From a virus, in IMG/VR virus record IMGVR_UViG_3300033141_002596, positions 1-29,834 of that record: 29,834 bases of DNA; one strand, given 5' to 3'. The translations under genes and the position numbers were made by a program. The notes below the pieces were generated by a model. That model was given only the letters and a program-made list of their open reading frames with translations. It made no database searches and was not told the origin of the DNA. The number at the start of each line of letters is the position of its first letter. Positions within the stretch are counted from its first letter, which is position 1. Shown piece by piece: positions 16,468 through 22,970 of the stretch.

Positions 16468-16532
16468 TAAAAACCTCCTTTTTTTACTACATTTTAGGAT
16501 TTTTCTACCATTCTAAAAATTATTGCCCGCCG

Positions 16533-16553
16533 GTACAGGCCATTCTCCTGTAC
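16533..16553 (-). other. Inverted repeat in the 16468-16681 leader
   Basis: GTACAGG and CCTGTAC (7-bp arms, 7-base spacer) lie in the non-coding stretch before the gene at 16467. The stretch is more GC-rich than the genes around it. If transcribed, it can fold into a hairpin about 50 bases before the ribosome binding site. An operator or a structured leader is possible. Confidence 0.4.
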
Positions 16554-16599
16554 ACAATTGACTTCACAGTCTATTGCCTACTTTGAGAAAAATGTGGCC

Positions 16600-16628
16600 A
16601 TTATTTTCCTCATTTCATGCATAGTCAA
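16600..16628 (-). promoter_or_regulatory. Possible sigma70-type promoter
   Basis: On the minus strand TTGACT (16623-16628) and AATAAT (16600-16605) are 17 bases apart. It would start transcripts in the leader that carries the 16533-16553 inverted repeat and leads into the gene at 16467. A second palindrome, TCCGCC-GGCGGA (16652-16665, 2-base centre), lies just upstream and could be a protein-binding site. Confidence 0.45.
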
Positions 16629-16681
16629 TCTACCTGATATAGCGTCTCTCTTCCGCCACGGCGGACAATTAATCGTTCATT

Positions 16682-16885
16682 CTATTCATCCCGTTCATTT
16701 AATGGATTTTTAACACAATCAAAACAAATATTTTCCCAATGATCAACTTTATATATTGATACCCATCCTCGTTCTTTCATTAATTCTACTAACAAATAAA
16801 AATCACCATCAGCATCAATTTCCTCTTCATACCCACATATATCACATATTACGTAAAAACTACTATATGTTGCTTTTTCTATCAT
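16682..16885 (-). CDS. Small zinc-ribbon protein, 67 aa
   Basis: CDIC (14-17) and CFDC (54-57) are spaced by 36 residues, as in a zinc ribbon; the residues between form an acidic hairpin (YEEEIDADGDFY) and a helix (LLVELMKERGWVSI). This 'C..CG....E.d......L...GW' layout is common in small phage and bacterial proteins of unknown function. AAGGGG lies seven bases before ATG 16885. It is the last gene before the GC-richer gap 16468-16681. Confidence 0.65.
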   Translation of the reverse strand: MIEKATYSSFYVICDICGYEEEIDADGDFYLLVELMKERGWVSIYKVDHWENICFDCVKNPLNERDE

Positions 16886-16897
16886 ATTGTTGTCCCC

Positions 16898-17299
16898 TTA
16901 TATTTTTATCTCCTCCAAAAGCTTTATTTTCTTGAACATGACTGTGCCTTCTGGCCAAGTTCGGTTAGGGTCAGGTATAAATTTTGTATGATGTGTTAGT
17001 ACATATATGTCACACATAGGTGGTAACGGTAAAATTTGGTTTTGTCCTTCTGCTTTATATATTTTAAACTTGGAACAAAAGGCTTCAAAGGTTCTAATGA
17101 AATCCAACGTATTTTCATAAGATTTAAACGCAGTCAAGTGATAACATTTCTTTGCAGCTTCTTTTAGGGCTTTAACAAACTTACCAACCTTATATTCTAC
17201 TGATAACTGGCTTTCGTATATTACTACTGATTTTAAATGTTGGTAATCATGTGACGTATATGGCCAAGAATACGGTCGAACTACTTTCCATATTATCAT
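16898..17299 (-). CDS. Hypothetical protein, paralogue of the gene at 16090-16467, 133 aa
   Basis: The two proteins share the same order of elements: N-terminal beta hairpin, Tyr-His-Leu/Tyr-Asn-Leu strand, helix with a Phe-rich face, PPM/PPL loop and a C-terminal W-x-E-G-T end. Sequence identity is low overall, so the duplication is old or the two were acquired separately. AAGGAG lies seven bases before ATG 17299. The function is unknown; the shape suggests a small soluble binding protein. Confidence 0.6.
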   Translation of the reverse strand: MIIWKVVRPYSWPYTSHDYQHLKSVVIYESQLSVEYKVGKFVKALKEAAKKCYHLTAFKSYENTLDFIRTFEAFCSKFKIYKAEGQNQILPLPPMCDIYVLTHHTKFIPDPNRTWPEGTVMFKKIKLLEEIKI

Positions 17300-17311
17300 C
17301 TTATTTTCTCC

Positions 17312-17632
17312 TTATATTTTTATCTTTTCATTTGCTGGTTTCTTGAAATTATACCATTTAATTGTATCATCTAATCTATTTTTTGATATTTCTTTTTCGA
17401 ACTCATTCTCAAACCATTCCTTCGCCTTTTGCCTTGTAGTAAAATCATTTACATTAAGTCCTGTAAATAATTCTGTTATTACCCAGCGTTTTCTCCACTT
17501 TCTTTCCTGCCACCAGCCTACTGCAAATTGAAACCCATATTTTTCACCAAGAAAATATCCTTGTGCTTTTACAAAACTATAATTCTGTTTTTCCATATTG
17601 AAACATCTTATATTATATTCTATTTTTTTCAT
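17312..17632 (-). CDS. Hypothetical protein, 106 aa
   Basis: The protein is basic and rich in aromatic residues. The core KWRKRWVITELFTGLNVNDF then TTRQKAKEWFENEF resembles small phage proteins with 'W.vth..TGl.v....tk..A...', an anti-parallel sheet followed by one helix; their function is not known to me. The ATG overlaps the RusA stop (ATGA), so it is coupled to the resolvase gene. It has no Cys pairs and no membrane segment. Confidence 0.55.
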   Translation of the reverse strand: MKKIEYNIRCFNMEKQNYSFVKAQGYFLGEKYGFQFAVGWWQERKWRKRWVITELFTGLNVNDFTTRQKAKEWFENEFEKEISKNRLDDTIKWYNFKKPANEKIKI

Positions 17633-18099
17633 TTTATTTCCTCCAAACTTGATATTTTAATTTCCATCCGGTCACTTTCTCCCCTCTTTCTTCTTTTCTT
17701 GTCAACAACAATCCTCAATATATTTCTATCATTCTCAATTATTCCAATTTCCTCAAGTGTATCACATACCATTTTTATTATATTGTCTATATCTTTATAT
17801 GTTTCTATCCTCATTCTCATTTCAATGCCTCCCCGGAAGGGTAAGCCTTCCAAGGGAGGTATCTGTTTTTTGATTTCTTTACATAATGCTTTGTAACTCC
17901 TTCTGTACTTCGGGTCCTGAACCGTTATCATGTATCTGTAAATTGTTCTTAACAATTCTTTCATATTCACATGTCCGGTTTCTGCCATTATTCTATACTG
18001 TTCGCAAAACTTCCCAGAATTGAACCAAGGTCTTTTGTTGTTATTCACACTCTCAAGTTTTATTTCATCTATCTTTATCCAAACATCCTTCCCTGTCAT
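17629..18099 (-). CDS. rusA: RusA-like Holliday junction resolvase, 156 aa
   Basis: RusA dimers cut four-way DNA junctions and can clear branched DNA before packaging. The key Asp cluster is present: YKDIDNIIKMVCDTL gives Asp103, Asp105 and Asp113 with Lys109, and IIENDRNILRIVVDKK gives Asp124 and Lys134, matching the family's 'D.DN..K...D.L......dD..i......K'. The N-terminal half (about 1-60) is longer than in E. coli RusA (120 aa) and has PWFNSGKFCEQYRI of unknown role. The gene overlaps both neighbours by four bases. The Rad50-like ATPase, RusA and the helicase form one recombination/replication block. Confidence 0.85.
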   Translation of the reverse strand: MTGKDVWIKIDEIKLESVNNNKRPWFNSGKFCEQYRIMAETGHVNMKELLRTIYRYMITVQDPKYRRSYKALCKEIKKQIPPLEGLPFRGGIEMRMRIETYKDIDNIIKMVCDTLEEIGIIENDRNILRIVVDKKRRKRGESDRMEIKISSLEEIK

Positions 18100-19367
18100 T
18101 TTATTTCTCCATTTTCAATATATACTGCACTTCCTTTTCCTTCTGCAACTTTCTCGATCCACACCTGATAGTCCTTCTCCTCTGCCATTTTGACAACTTC
18201 GCCCATTGACCTCTTATCAAGTAATGACCCGTCATGTATCAGAATTATCCTCAATTCTGGGTTCTGTGCCATCGCTATTGCCATTGAAACTTTGACTTTT
18301 TCTGAAAGTGAAGACAAGTTCTCAAAATCCACACCATTGTACAATATTTGATTTCCTTCTATTTTCAGTCCTTCGATTGGCACTTTTGCATTCATTATTC
18401 TTGCCGTTTTCTCTTTTGCCATTCCTGACATTTCTTTTTCTATCGCATTTATTACTGCATCATATTTTTCCTTTTCCTTCTCCAGTCTCTTGGTCATATC
18501 AATTTTTTCTTTTGCCATCATGTATTGTTCTATCTTTTCCAACTCCCCTTCAAGTTCCTTTGTCTCTTTTTCCTTTTTGTTTGACTTTTCAATTTGAGTT
18601 TTTTCAAGTGTCATTTTCCAATTATCATCCTCAAGTTTTCGCTTCTTTTTCGTCAATAAAATTATTTGCCTGTCTATTTCTGTAATCTGTTCTGAGTTTC
18701 TTTCTATTCTATCGCTTATTATATCTATCCTTGCTCTTTCTTCCCTGACTTTTGAATTCCATTCAACAATTTTTCCTATTTCCTCCATGACCTCTTTCCT
18801 GCCCCTTTTCGGTTCTGTAATATCTTCTGGTATTCCTGATTGTATTTCTTTATAAGACTTTTCGACTCTATCCCTGTCCCGTTTTATTTCTCTCCTTTTT
18901 TCATATAATTCATTATACTTCTGTTCCAGATCGTCAATGTCCAACTCCATCACCTTTTTCAGTTCCCTAATCTTCTTTTCCCTGTCCATCGCCAAAAACT
19001 TCAATGGGTCAAATGCTATCTTCCCTATTTTCCCATCCAGAAATGTCTGCGGAGACTTCGGAGTCATCCCATCTTCTGTTTCAATTTTCAAATAACTCCT
19101 ATCTGGATTAGTCCAATACCTTGTCACCACAAATCCCTCAACCGCTACCTTTATAACTGCTTTTTCCTCACCTTTTCGGACAACTCCTTTTGGAATGAGT
19201 TTCTCGCCCCCCAATGCATATGCTATAGCATCGAGGGTTGAACTCTTTCCTTGTGCATTTTTACCCTCGACAACTACAACATTCCCCTCAGGCTTGATGT
19301 CAACAACCTTAATTCTCTTGATGTTCTCAACATGCAATTCCTTTACTCCAAATTTTACCTCTTTCAT
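18096..19367 (-). CDS. Rad50/SbcC-like SMC-family ATPase, 423 aa
   Basis: The N-terminal ATPase half has Walker A GKNAQGKSS (35-43) within VVVEGKNAQGKSSTLDAIAY. A coiled-coil arm spans about 120-330, rich in Lys/Glu. The C-terminal half has the ABC signature NLSSLSEKVKVSMAIAM and the Walker B region RIILIHDGSLLD, in which Asp-Gly stands where Rad50 has Asp-Glu, as in other short phage homologues. The arm is much shorter than in SbcC, and no SbcD/Mre11 nuclease gene is in the window. Such phage proteins are linked to recombination or end processing. AGGAGGTG lies before ATG 19367. Confidence 0.87.
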   Translation of the reverse strand: MKEVKFGVKELHVENIKRIKVVDIKPEGNVVVVEGKNAQGKSSTLDAIAYALGGEKLIPKGVVRKGEEKAVIKVAVEGFVVTRYWTNPDRSYLKIETEDGMTPKSPQTFLDGKIGKIAFDPLKFLAMDREKKIRELKKVMELDIDDLEQKYNELYEKRREIKRDRDRVEKSYKEIQSGIPEDITEPKRGRKEVMEEIGKIVEWNSKVREERARIDIISDRIERNSEQITEIDRQIILLTKKKRKLEDDNWKMTLEKTQIEKSNKKEKETKELEGELEKIEQYMMAKEKIDMTKRLEKEKEKYDAVINAIEKEMSGMAKEKTARIMNAKVPIEGLKIEGNQILYNGVDFENLSSLSEKVKVSMAIAMAQNPELRIILIHDGSLLDKRSMGEVVKMAEEKDYQVWIEKVAEGKGSAVYIENGEIK

Positions 19368-19394
19368 ATTACACCTCCTATATTTTTTTATTGA

Positions 19395-19545
19395 GTTATC
19401 ATTTTACATGATAACTTATATTATATACTATTATCACGACGGTTACGGTTATCAGTTATCATATATATATATATATATATGATAACTGTCTGTAACCGTA
19501 ACACGCAGTATATATAAGATAACCTTGATAACTGATAATGATAAC
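19395..19545 (-). repeat. Iteron-like TGATAAC cluster with large AT-centred hairpin (candidate origin or operator)
   Basis: In 151 non-coding bases the heptamer TGATAAC or its complement GTTATCA occurs seven times (19395, 19409, 19448, 19455, 19480, 19526 and 19539), with near copies at 19517 and 19533. Two copies at each side of an (AT)n run form a long hairpin: GTTACGGTTA (19442-19451) pairs with TAACCGTAAC (19493-19502) and CAGTTATC (19453-19460) with GATAACTG (19481-19488). Iterons plus an AT-rich centre next to a replicative helicase gene are typical of an origin, but binding by a repressor is equally possible. Confidence 0.6.
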
Positions 19546-19546
19546 T

Positions 19547-20755
19547 TCATTTCAAATACCATAATCTTTCTATATTTTCTACCTTTCCCGACGCCCTTAG
19601 TCTTGATAATGTCATTTTAACTGTATTTTTATCTTCTCCCAGCCTATCAACTATTCCACCCAGATACATCCCCCCCCTGTTTTCCTCGAGCAATCTTAAT
19701 ATTCTTGTTGTTATCGGTACTTTTTGTTCTAATGAAGTCCCCTCGATCGGTATTTCATATATTTCTATTATGTCGGGTTTAAATATTAGTTTCAGTCCTA
19801 TCGGTTCGACAAGTTTCATTATATTAGACTTTCTATGGAATATCCCAACCAACAATTCATTCTCCCTGTCATAAGCCTTTGCTATTTCAAACAGGTTTCT
19901 TGCATTGTTCACGAAATATACACTGCCATAAGGTGTTTTTTGTTTTTCATTCGGGTTTTTTGATGTGTGGGTTATTAGAATATTAGTTGTCCCAAACTCT
20001 CGCAATATCGAACAAAGTTTATTTGCACCCATGGCCTCATTCAATTCTATTCCTGTTGCTATTCCAGCCGAATCGACAATAACAACCTCTACCTTATTCT
20101 CAACTATAATTTCCTTGATGTTATTTTCATCATGATGCAATGGAAGACAACATCTCCTGTATAATATTTTCAATCCGCTTAAACCCAGCCCTTTCAATAT
20201 TCGTCTGTATTGCCAGTTTATTATTTCTTTGCTGGTCTCATAATCCAGATACAATATGCTTTTGACTTTTTTTTCCAGTTTAAAACTGTTTATTATACTT
20301 TCTTCCTGCATCATTGCAGCCATCATCAGAGCAACAGTAGACTTCCCTATTCCACCCTCTCCATACATTATAGTTAATTGCTTTTCCATTACCACGGGGT
20401 ATAATATCCATTTTGGCATCTCCATATTCCCATTTCCGTCCAAAACAACCACAGGTTCGCCCTGTTCGAACTGCATTGCTGTATATACTCTTAATTGCTC
20501 TATTATAGTTTCCCAATCTGTTAAATCTTTATATTTATACAGGTCTTTCATGAGATAATTTTTTGATGTGATTGATGAGAAATTAAAGTTTGACTGGTGA
20601 AGATGTGGTTTATAGTTTTTTTCCCACGTCTCTATTCTTATCGCACCATGTATCGAATTCTTCTCATACCGCAAGTTTTTCACAAATATTTTTATCTTTG
20701 CCTCTTTCCACAAGAATTCATATCCGAGTATATTTTTAATAATTTCGGGTTGCAT
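19547..20755 (-). CDS. RepA-like replicative helicase/ATPase (AAA_25 type), 402 aa
   Basis: This RecA-fold ATPase probably unwinds DNA at the fork. Walker A is YGEGGIGKST (residues 131-140), followed by ILYLDYETS (168-175), Walker B VVIVDSAG (224-231) and the sensor NILITHTSK (258-266), the order seen in RSF1010 RepA and AAA_25 proteins. Residues 1-115 form a separate N-terminal domain of unknown type. The C-terminal 60 residues (ITTRILRLLEENRGGMYLGG, then LSRLRASGKVENIERLWYL) look like a winged helix for DNA binding. ATG 20755 lies inside the end of the primase-like gene, in the -1 frame, with a G7 run about 10 bases upstream. Confidence 0.85.
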   Translation of the reverse strand: MQPEIIKNILGYEFLWKEAKIKIFVKNLRYEKNSIHGAIRIETWEKNYKPHLHQSNFNFSSITSKNYLMKDLYKYKDLTDWETIIEQLRVYTAMQFEQGEPVVVLDGNGNMEMPKWILYPVVMEKQLTIMYGEGGIGKSTVALMMAAMMQEESIINSFKLEKKVKSILYLDYETSKEIINWQYRRILKGLGLSGLKILYRRCCLPLHHDENNIKEIIVENKVEVVIVDSAGIATGIELNEAMGANKLCSILREFGTTNILITHTSKNPNEKQKTPYGSVYFVNNARNLFEIAKAYDRENELLVGIFHRKSNIMKLVEPIGLKLIFKPDIIEIYEIPIEGTSLEQKVPITTRILRLLEENRGGMYLGGIVDRLGEDKNTVKMTLSRLRASGKVENIERLWYLK

Positions 20756-21054
20756 ATATCTATTCCCCCCCTGTGGTCTTTCATAATATTTTTTGGTTTG
20801 CTTTTTGTTAATATTTCTTTTTTAGGGTTATGACTGAAATCAATGCTTTCAAAAATACCTAAAAGTCGCAATGCTTGTACTATTTCTTCAAAAGAACATC
20901 CGGCAAAACAGTGCATTAAAACCCGATCCCCTTCCTGCCGAATTGAAAGAGAAGGGTTGTTGTCAGGATGTGCTGGACATCGTGCCCGCCATTTGTTGTT
21001 TCCGACCCTTTTGCCTTGCAATTTTTTTGCTATTTCCTCGCCAGTTACAAACAT
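20692..21054 (-). CDS. CHC2 zinc-finger primase-like protein, 120 aa
   Basis: The start is ATG 21054 (MFVTGEEIAKKLQG), nine bases after AAAGG. The DnaG-type zinc-binding domain fills most of it: ARCPAHPDNNPSLSI with Cys26 and His29, and LMHCFAGCSFEEIVQAL with Cys49 and Cys53. This domain reads the template in primases. No Toprim or polymerase domain follows; the last 50 residues are polar. The gene overlaps the helicase gene by 64 bases in the -1 frame, so the finger may act in trans or be fused by frameshifting. It lies directly after a pentamer-repeat array. Confidence 0.82.
   Translation of the reverse strand: MFVTGEEIAKKLQGKRVGNNKWRARCPAHPDNNPSLSIRQEGDRVLMHCFAGCSFEEIVQALRLLGIFESIDFSHNPKKEILTKSKPKNIMKDHRGGIDICNPKLLKIYSDMNSCGKRQR
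20764..20772 (-). promoter_or_regulatory. G7 run, possible -1 frameshift site between zinc-finger and helicase genes
   Basis: In the zinc-finger frame the codons read AGG GGG GGA, a G-GGG-GGA heptamer. A -1 slip here continues without a stop into the helicase frame, giving a fusion of about 500 aa. The same G-run may instead serve as ribosome binding site for ATG 20755, or it may be a sequencing indel. Confidence 0.4.
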
Positions 21055-21103
21055 TTTTATCATCCTTTTTATAAAAATAGAATATATAAATTCTTACCAT
21101 ATA

Positions 21104-21193
21104 ATGCCTCGCCTCACCCCACCTTATCGTACCAAACCGGACATTGCCTTATCCCACCACACTTGACCTTATCCCTTCCCACCAAACCGCACT
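21104..21193 (-). repeat. Degenerate pentamer array 1 (18 units, GGTNN)
   Basis: Read on the minus strand from 21193, the sequence divides without gaps into 18 five-base units such as AGTGC GGTTT GGTGG, then GATAA GGTCA. Position 1 is G in 15 of 18, position 2 is G or A, position 3 is T or C in 17, and positions 4-5 vary freely. It begins four bases after the stop of the 88-aa gene and ends in the leader of the primase-like gene. No open frame runs through it. Confidence 0.85.
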
Positions 21194-21196
21194 CTA

Positions 21197-21463
21197 TTAT
21201 TTCTTTGCATCTGGCAACATTTTCGGCAATGTTGCTCTTATATATCTCTCTCTTATTTCGGGATTTGTGAAAGCCATACCTATCATCTTCAATTTTTGGT
21301 CAATGGCTATTCTATCGTTTACCATGTATGAATGTTTTACTCTCAATGCAATATTTGCCTTTTGATATAATCTGCCGAATTCTTTTGCTTCGCATTTTCT
21401 TGCATCTGCATCTAAAAAATCCATAATTGCCTTGTCTGATTTTTCAAGCATTACATCATTCAT
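21197..21463 (-). CDS. Hypothetical protein enclosed by pentamer arrays, 88 aa
   Basis: A small helical protein with a mixed charge pattern: IMDFLDADARKCEAKEFGRL, then NIALRVKHSYMVNDR and NPEIRERYIRATLPKML. It has one Cys and no zinc motif or membrane segment. AGGAGGATTATT directly precedes ATG 21463. I recognise no family. What is odd is its position: repeat arrays lie about 30 bases upstream and four bases downstream of it. It may bind the repeats, or simply have been spared between them. Confidence 0.65.
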   Translation of the reverse strand: MNDVMLEKSDKAIMDFLDADARKCEAKEFGRLYQKANIALRVKHSYMVNDRIAIDQKLKMIGMAFTNPEIRERYIRATLPKMLPDAKK

Positions 21464-21493
21464 AATAATCCTCCTATTTATATAATTTTTAAT

Positions 21494-21563
21494 AACGCAA
21501 ACATTACTTTACCTGACCGAATCATACCACACCGAACCCAATTTAACCACACACGGCCTTGCC
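21494..21563 (-). repeat. Degenerate pentamer array 2a (14 units, GGTNN)
   Basis: From 21563 on the minus strand the units run GGCAA GGCCG TGTGT GGTTA and so on to GCGTT at 21494, with 13 of 14 having T or C at position 3. It ends about 25 bases before the ribosome binding site of the 88-aa gene. It is separated from array 2b by an AT-only stretch of about 40 bases (21564-21605) that contains AATATTTATTATT and AAAATTTT. Confidence 0.83.
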
Positions 21564-21605
21564 TCTTTTAATATTTATTATTCTTTTAATAAAATTTTTA
21601 TAATT

Positions 21606-21705
21606 AATCCTTGCCTCGCCACATTGAACAGCACCTCACAAGACCTCGCCAGATCATACTTTATCAGACCATACTCGACCTGACCTCACCATGCCTCACC
21701 AGATT
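21606..21705 (-). repeat. Degenerate pentamer array 2b (20 units, GGTNN)
   Basis: From 21705 on the minus strand the units are AATCT GGTGA GGCAT GGTGA and so on, 20 in register with no insertion. Position 3 is T or C in 19 of 20. GGTGA and GGCGA recur, but neighbouring units differ, so this is a period-5 pattern and not a simple tandem copy. It starts ten bases after the stop of the RAMP-like gene. Confidence 0.85.
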
Positions 21706-21714
21706 GAATATTCT

Positions 21715-22248
21715 TTATTTCTTCTTCTCCTCAAACTTTGATACAAAAAACCTTCCGAATCTTGGTCTATAACTCCCAAGACCTATTTTGACACCAGCAT
21801 ATTTCAAGGCTTCCTCTATCAACTGCTTCTGCAAATCAATCAATATCATCGTACCACTTATTTTCCACTCTTTCAATACTGGTCTATAGCATATCACAAG
21901 TGTTGTCTTTTCACCTTTCCCCCTTATGACTGGCCTTTCGTCGATAAAATCATACTCTTTCTTTCCAGTTAGAAAATATTCTTCCTTGAAAAATAGTCCC
22001 GCCATAATTTCCCTTCTCATCGGTTTTGCTTTGCCTCTTGGTGCTAAATTGCCAACCGCTTCTCTTATAGCAGCCAATAACATTTCACTTGTTATACATA
22101 TGTATCCGTCTTTATTTCTATGGCATTTCCTTTCTGCTTGTTCTCTATAACCTTCTTGAGTTTTTGGTGCTTTTTCGTCTATATACTTATTAAACATTAT
22201 TGGTGATAATGACTCTATTGTGAAATCTACTTCTATTTCTTTAAACAT
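21715..22248 (-). CDS. Stand-alone RAMP-like protein, 177 aa
   Basis: The start is ATG 22248, six bases after AAGGAGG; an ATG two codons earlier touches the ribosome binding site. The N-terminus has a strand FKEIEVDFTIESLSPIMFNK like the first strand of ferredoxin-fold RAMP proteins, and the C-terminus has a Gly-rich loop IGLGSYRPRFGRFFV (about 155-169) like the loops of Cas5/6/7 and Csm3. Its middle has WKISGTMILIDLQKQLIEEA, a strand plus helix. No cas gene or CRISPR is near. Short phage proteins with a 'GlGs.RprfGrf' end occur near recombination genes; RNA or single-strand DNA binding is likely but unproven. Confidence 0.6.
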   Translation of the reverse strand: MFKEIEVDFTIESLSPIMFNKYIDEKAPKTQEGYREQAERKCHRNKDGYICITSEMLLAAIREAVGNLAPRGKAKPMRREIMAGLFFKEEYFLTGKKEYDFIDERPVIRGKGEKTTLVICYRPVLKEWKISGTMILIDLQKQLIEEALKYAGVKIGLGSYRPRFGRFFVSKFEEKKK

Positions 22249-22268
22249 AATCATCCTCCTTAATTTTA

Positions 22269-22535
22269 TTATTGACTTATTTTACCACCCAAACTTTCTA
22301 TAATTTTCCCATATTCTATTATATCTTTTTCCAACATATCATATATTTTGTTCAGTCTTTTTAATACTCTTACTACTACTTTGACTATTTGTTCATATAC
22401 ATAAGAAGGTTCTGTACTATCAACTTTTTCCAAATATTCAACCAAAATTTCTTTCTGCCTCTTTACTTCTCTAATCTTTCTCATATTTTTTGCTATTAAA
22501 TTCTGATATGCCTGTATTGTCTCTGTTTTATTCAT
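22269..22535 (-). CDS. Hypothetical coiled-coil protein, 88 aa
   Basis: Almost entirely helical, with heptad-like spacing of Ile/Leu/Val in NMRKIREVKRQKEILVEYLE and VVVRVLKRLNKIYDMLEKDI (residues about 17-78). It is soluble, without Cys or membrane segment. It may be a small dimeric partner of a neighbouring recombination protein. GGGGATAAATAATT precedes ATG 22535. No family is recognised. Confidence 0.55.
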   Translation of the reverse strand: MNKTETIQAYQNLIAKNMRKIREVKRQKEILVEYLEKVDSTEPSYVYEQIVKVVVRVLKRLNKIYDMLEKDIIEYGKIIESLGGKISQ

Positions 22536-22572
22536 AATTATTTATCCCCTTTTCTTAATCTCTCTATTTCAT

Positions 22573-22956
22573 TTAATGCATTTTCTTTATTGATTCCTCA
22601 GTAACCTTTTTGTACTCTTCATATAGAATCTTATACTTTTCTGCAAGGTCTAAATAATTTCCAATTAATTCCATTTTAGTTGCATACTTAAATTTATATA
22701 TATCATCTTTTCTAAATTTCTCTATTTTATTTAAAGCATCACTTAAATCACTTTCTATCCCGTGTAATTTCACATATATTGTTTCACACTCTATTTTTAT
22801 TGGACATCCCTTGCATTGATTCTCCATATATTTGTATATCTTGCAATTGCTTATCATTTTTTCGATATATGCAAATCGACACATAACTTCCTTTTCGCAC
22901 AAATCAAAAAATTCTTCCGAAAAATATTCTCGAGCAAAAGGCTTATACACTCCCAT
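22573..22956 (-). CDS. Cys-rich hypothetical protein, 127 aa
   Basis: The start is ATG 22956, eight bases after AAAGGAG; an in-frame TTG at 22974 overlaps the nuclease stop and is less likely. Six cysteines lie in the first 60 residues: Cys20, Cys26, Cys38, Cys48, Cys51 and Cys57. The last three, in QCKGCPIKIEC, give C-x2-C-x5-C, which with Cys38 could hold zinc or an Fe-S cluster. The rest is helical and rich in Lys/Tyr. It follows the Fe-S nuclease gene directly and could be its partner; this is inferred from position only. Confidence 0.55.
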   Translation of the reverse strand: MGVYKPFAREYFSEEFFDLCEKEVMCRFAYIEKMISNCKIYKYMENQCKGCPIKIECETIYVKLHGIESDLSDALNKIEKFRKDDIYKFKYATKMELIGNYLDLAEKYKILYEEYKKVTEESIKKMH

Positions 22957-22970
22957 TTCTTTTACTCCTT

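Noticed and set aside
21104-21705. Pentamer arrays considered as a CRISPR array
   Set aside because: There are no repeats of 23-47 bases with unique spacers and no cas1/cas2 genes; the period is five bases.
21715-22248. RAMP-like protein considered as Cas6 or Cas7 of a CRISPR system
   Set aside because: No effector or adaptation gene and no CRISPR repeat are near; the Gly-rich loop alone does not show Cas function.
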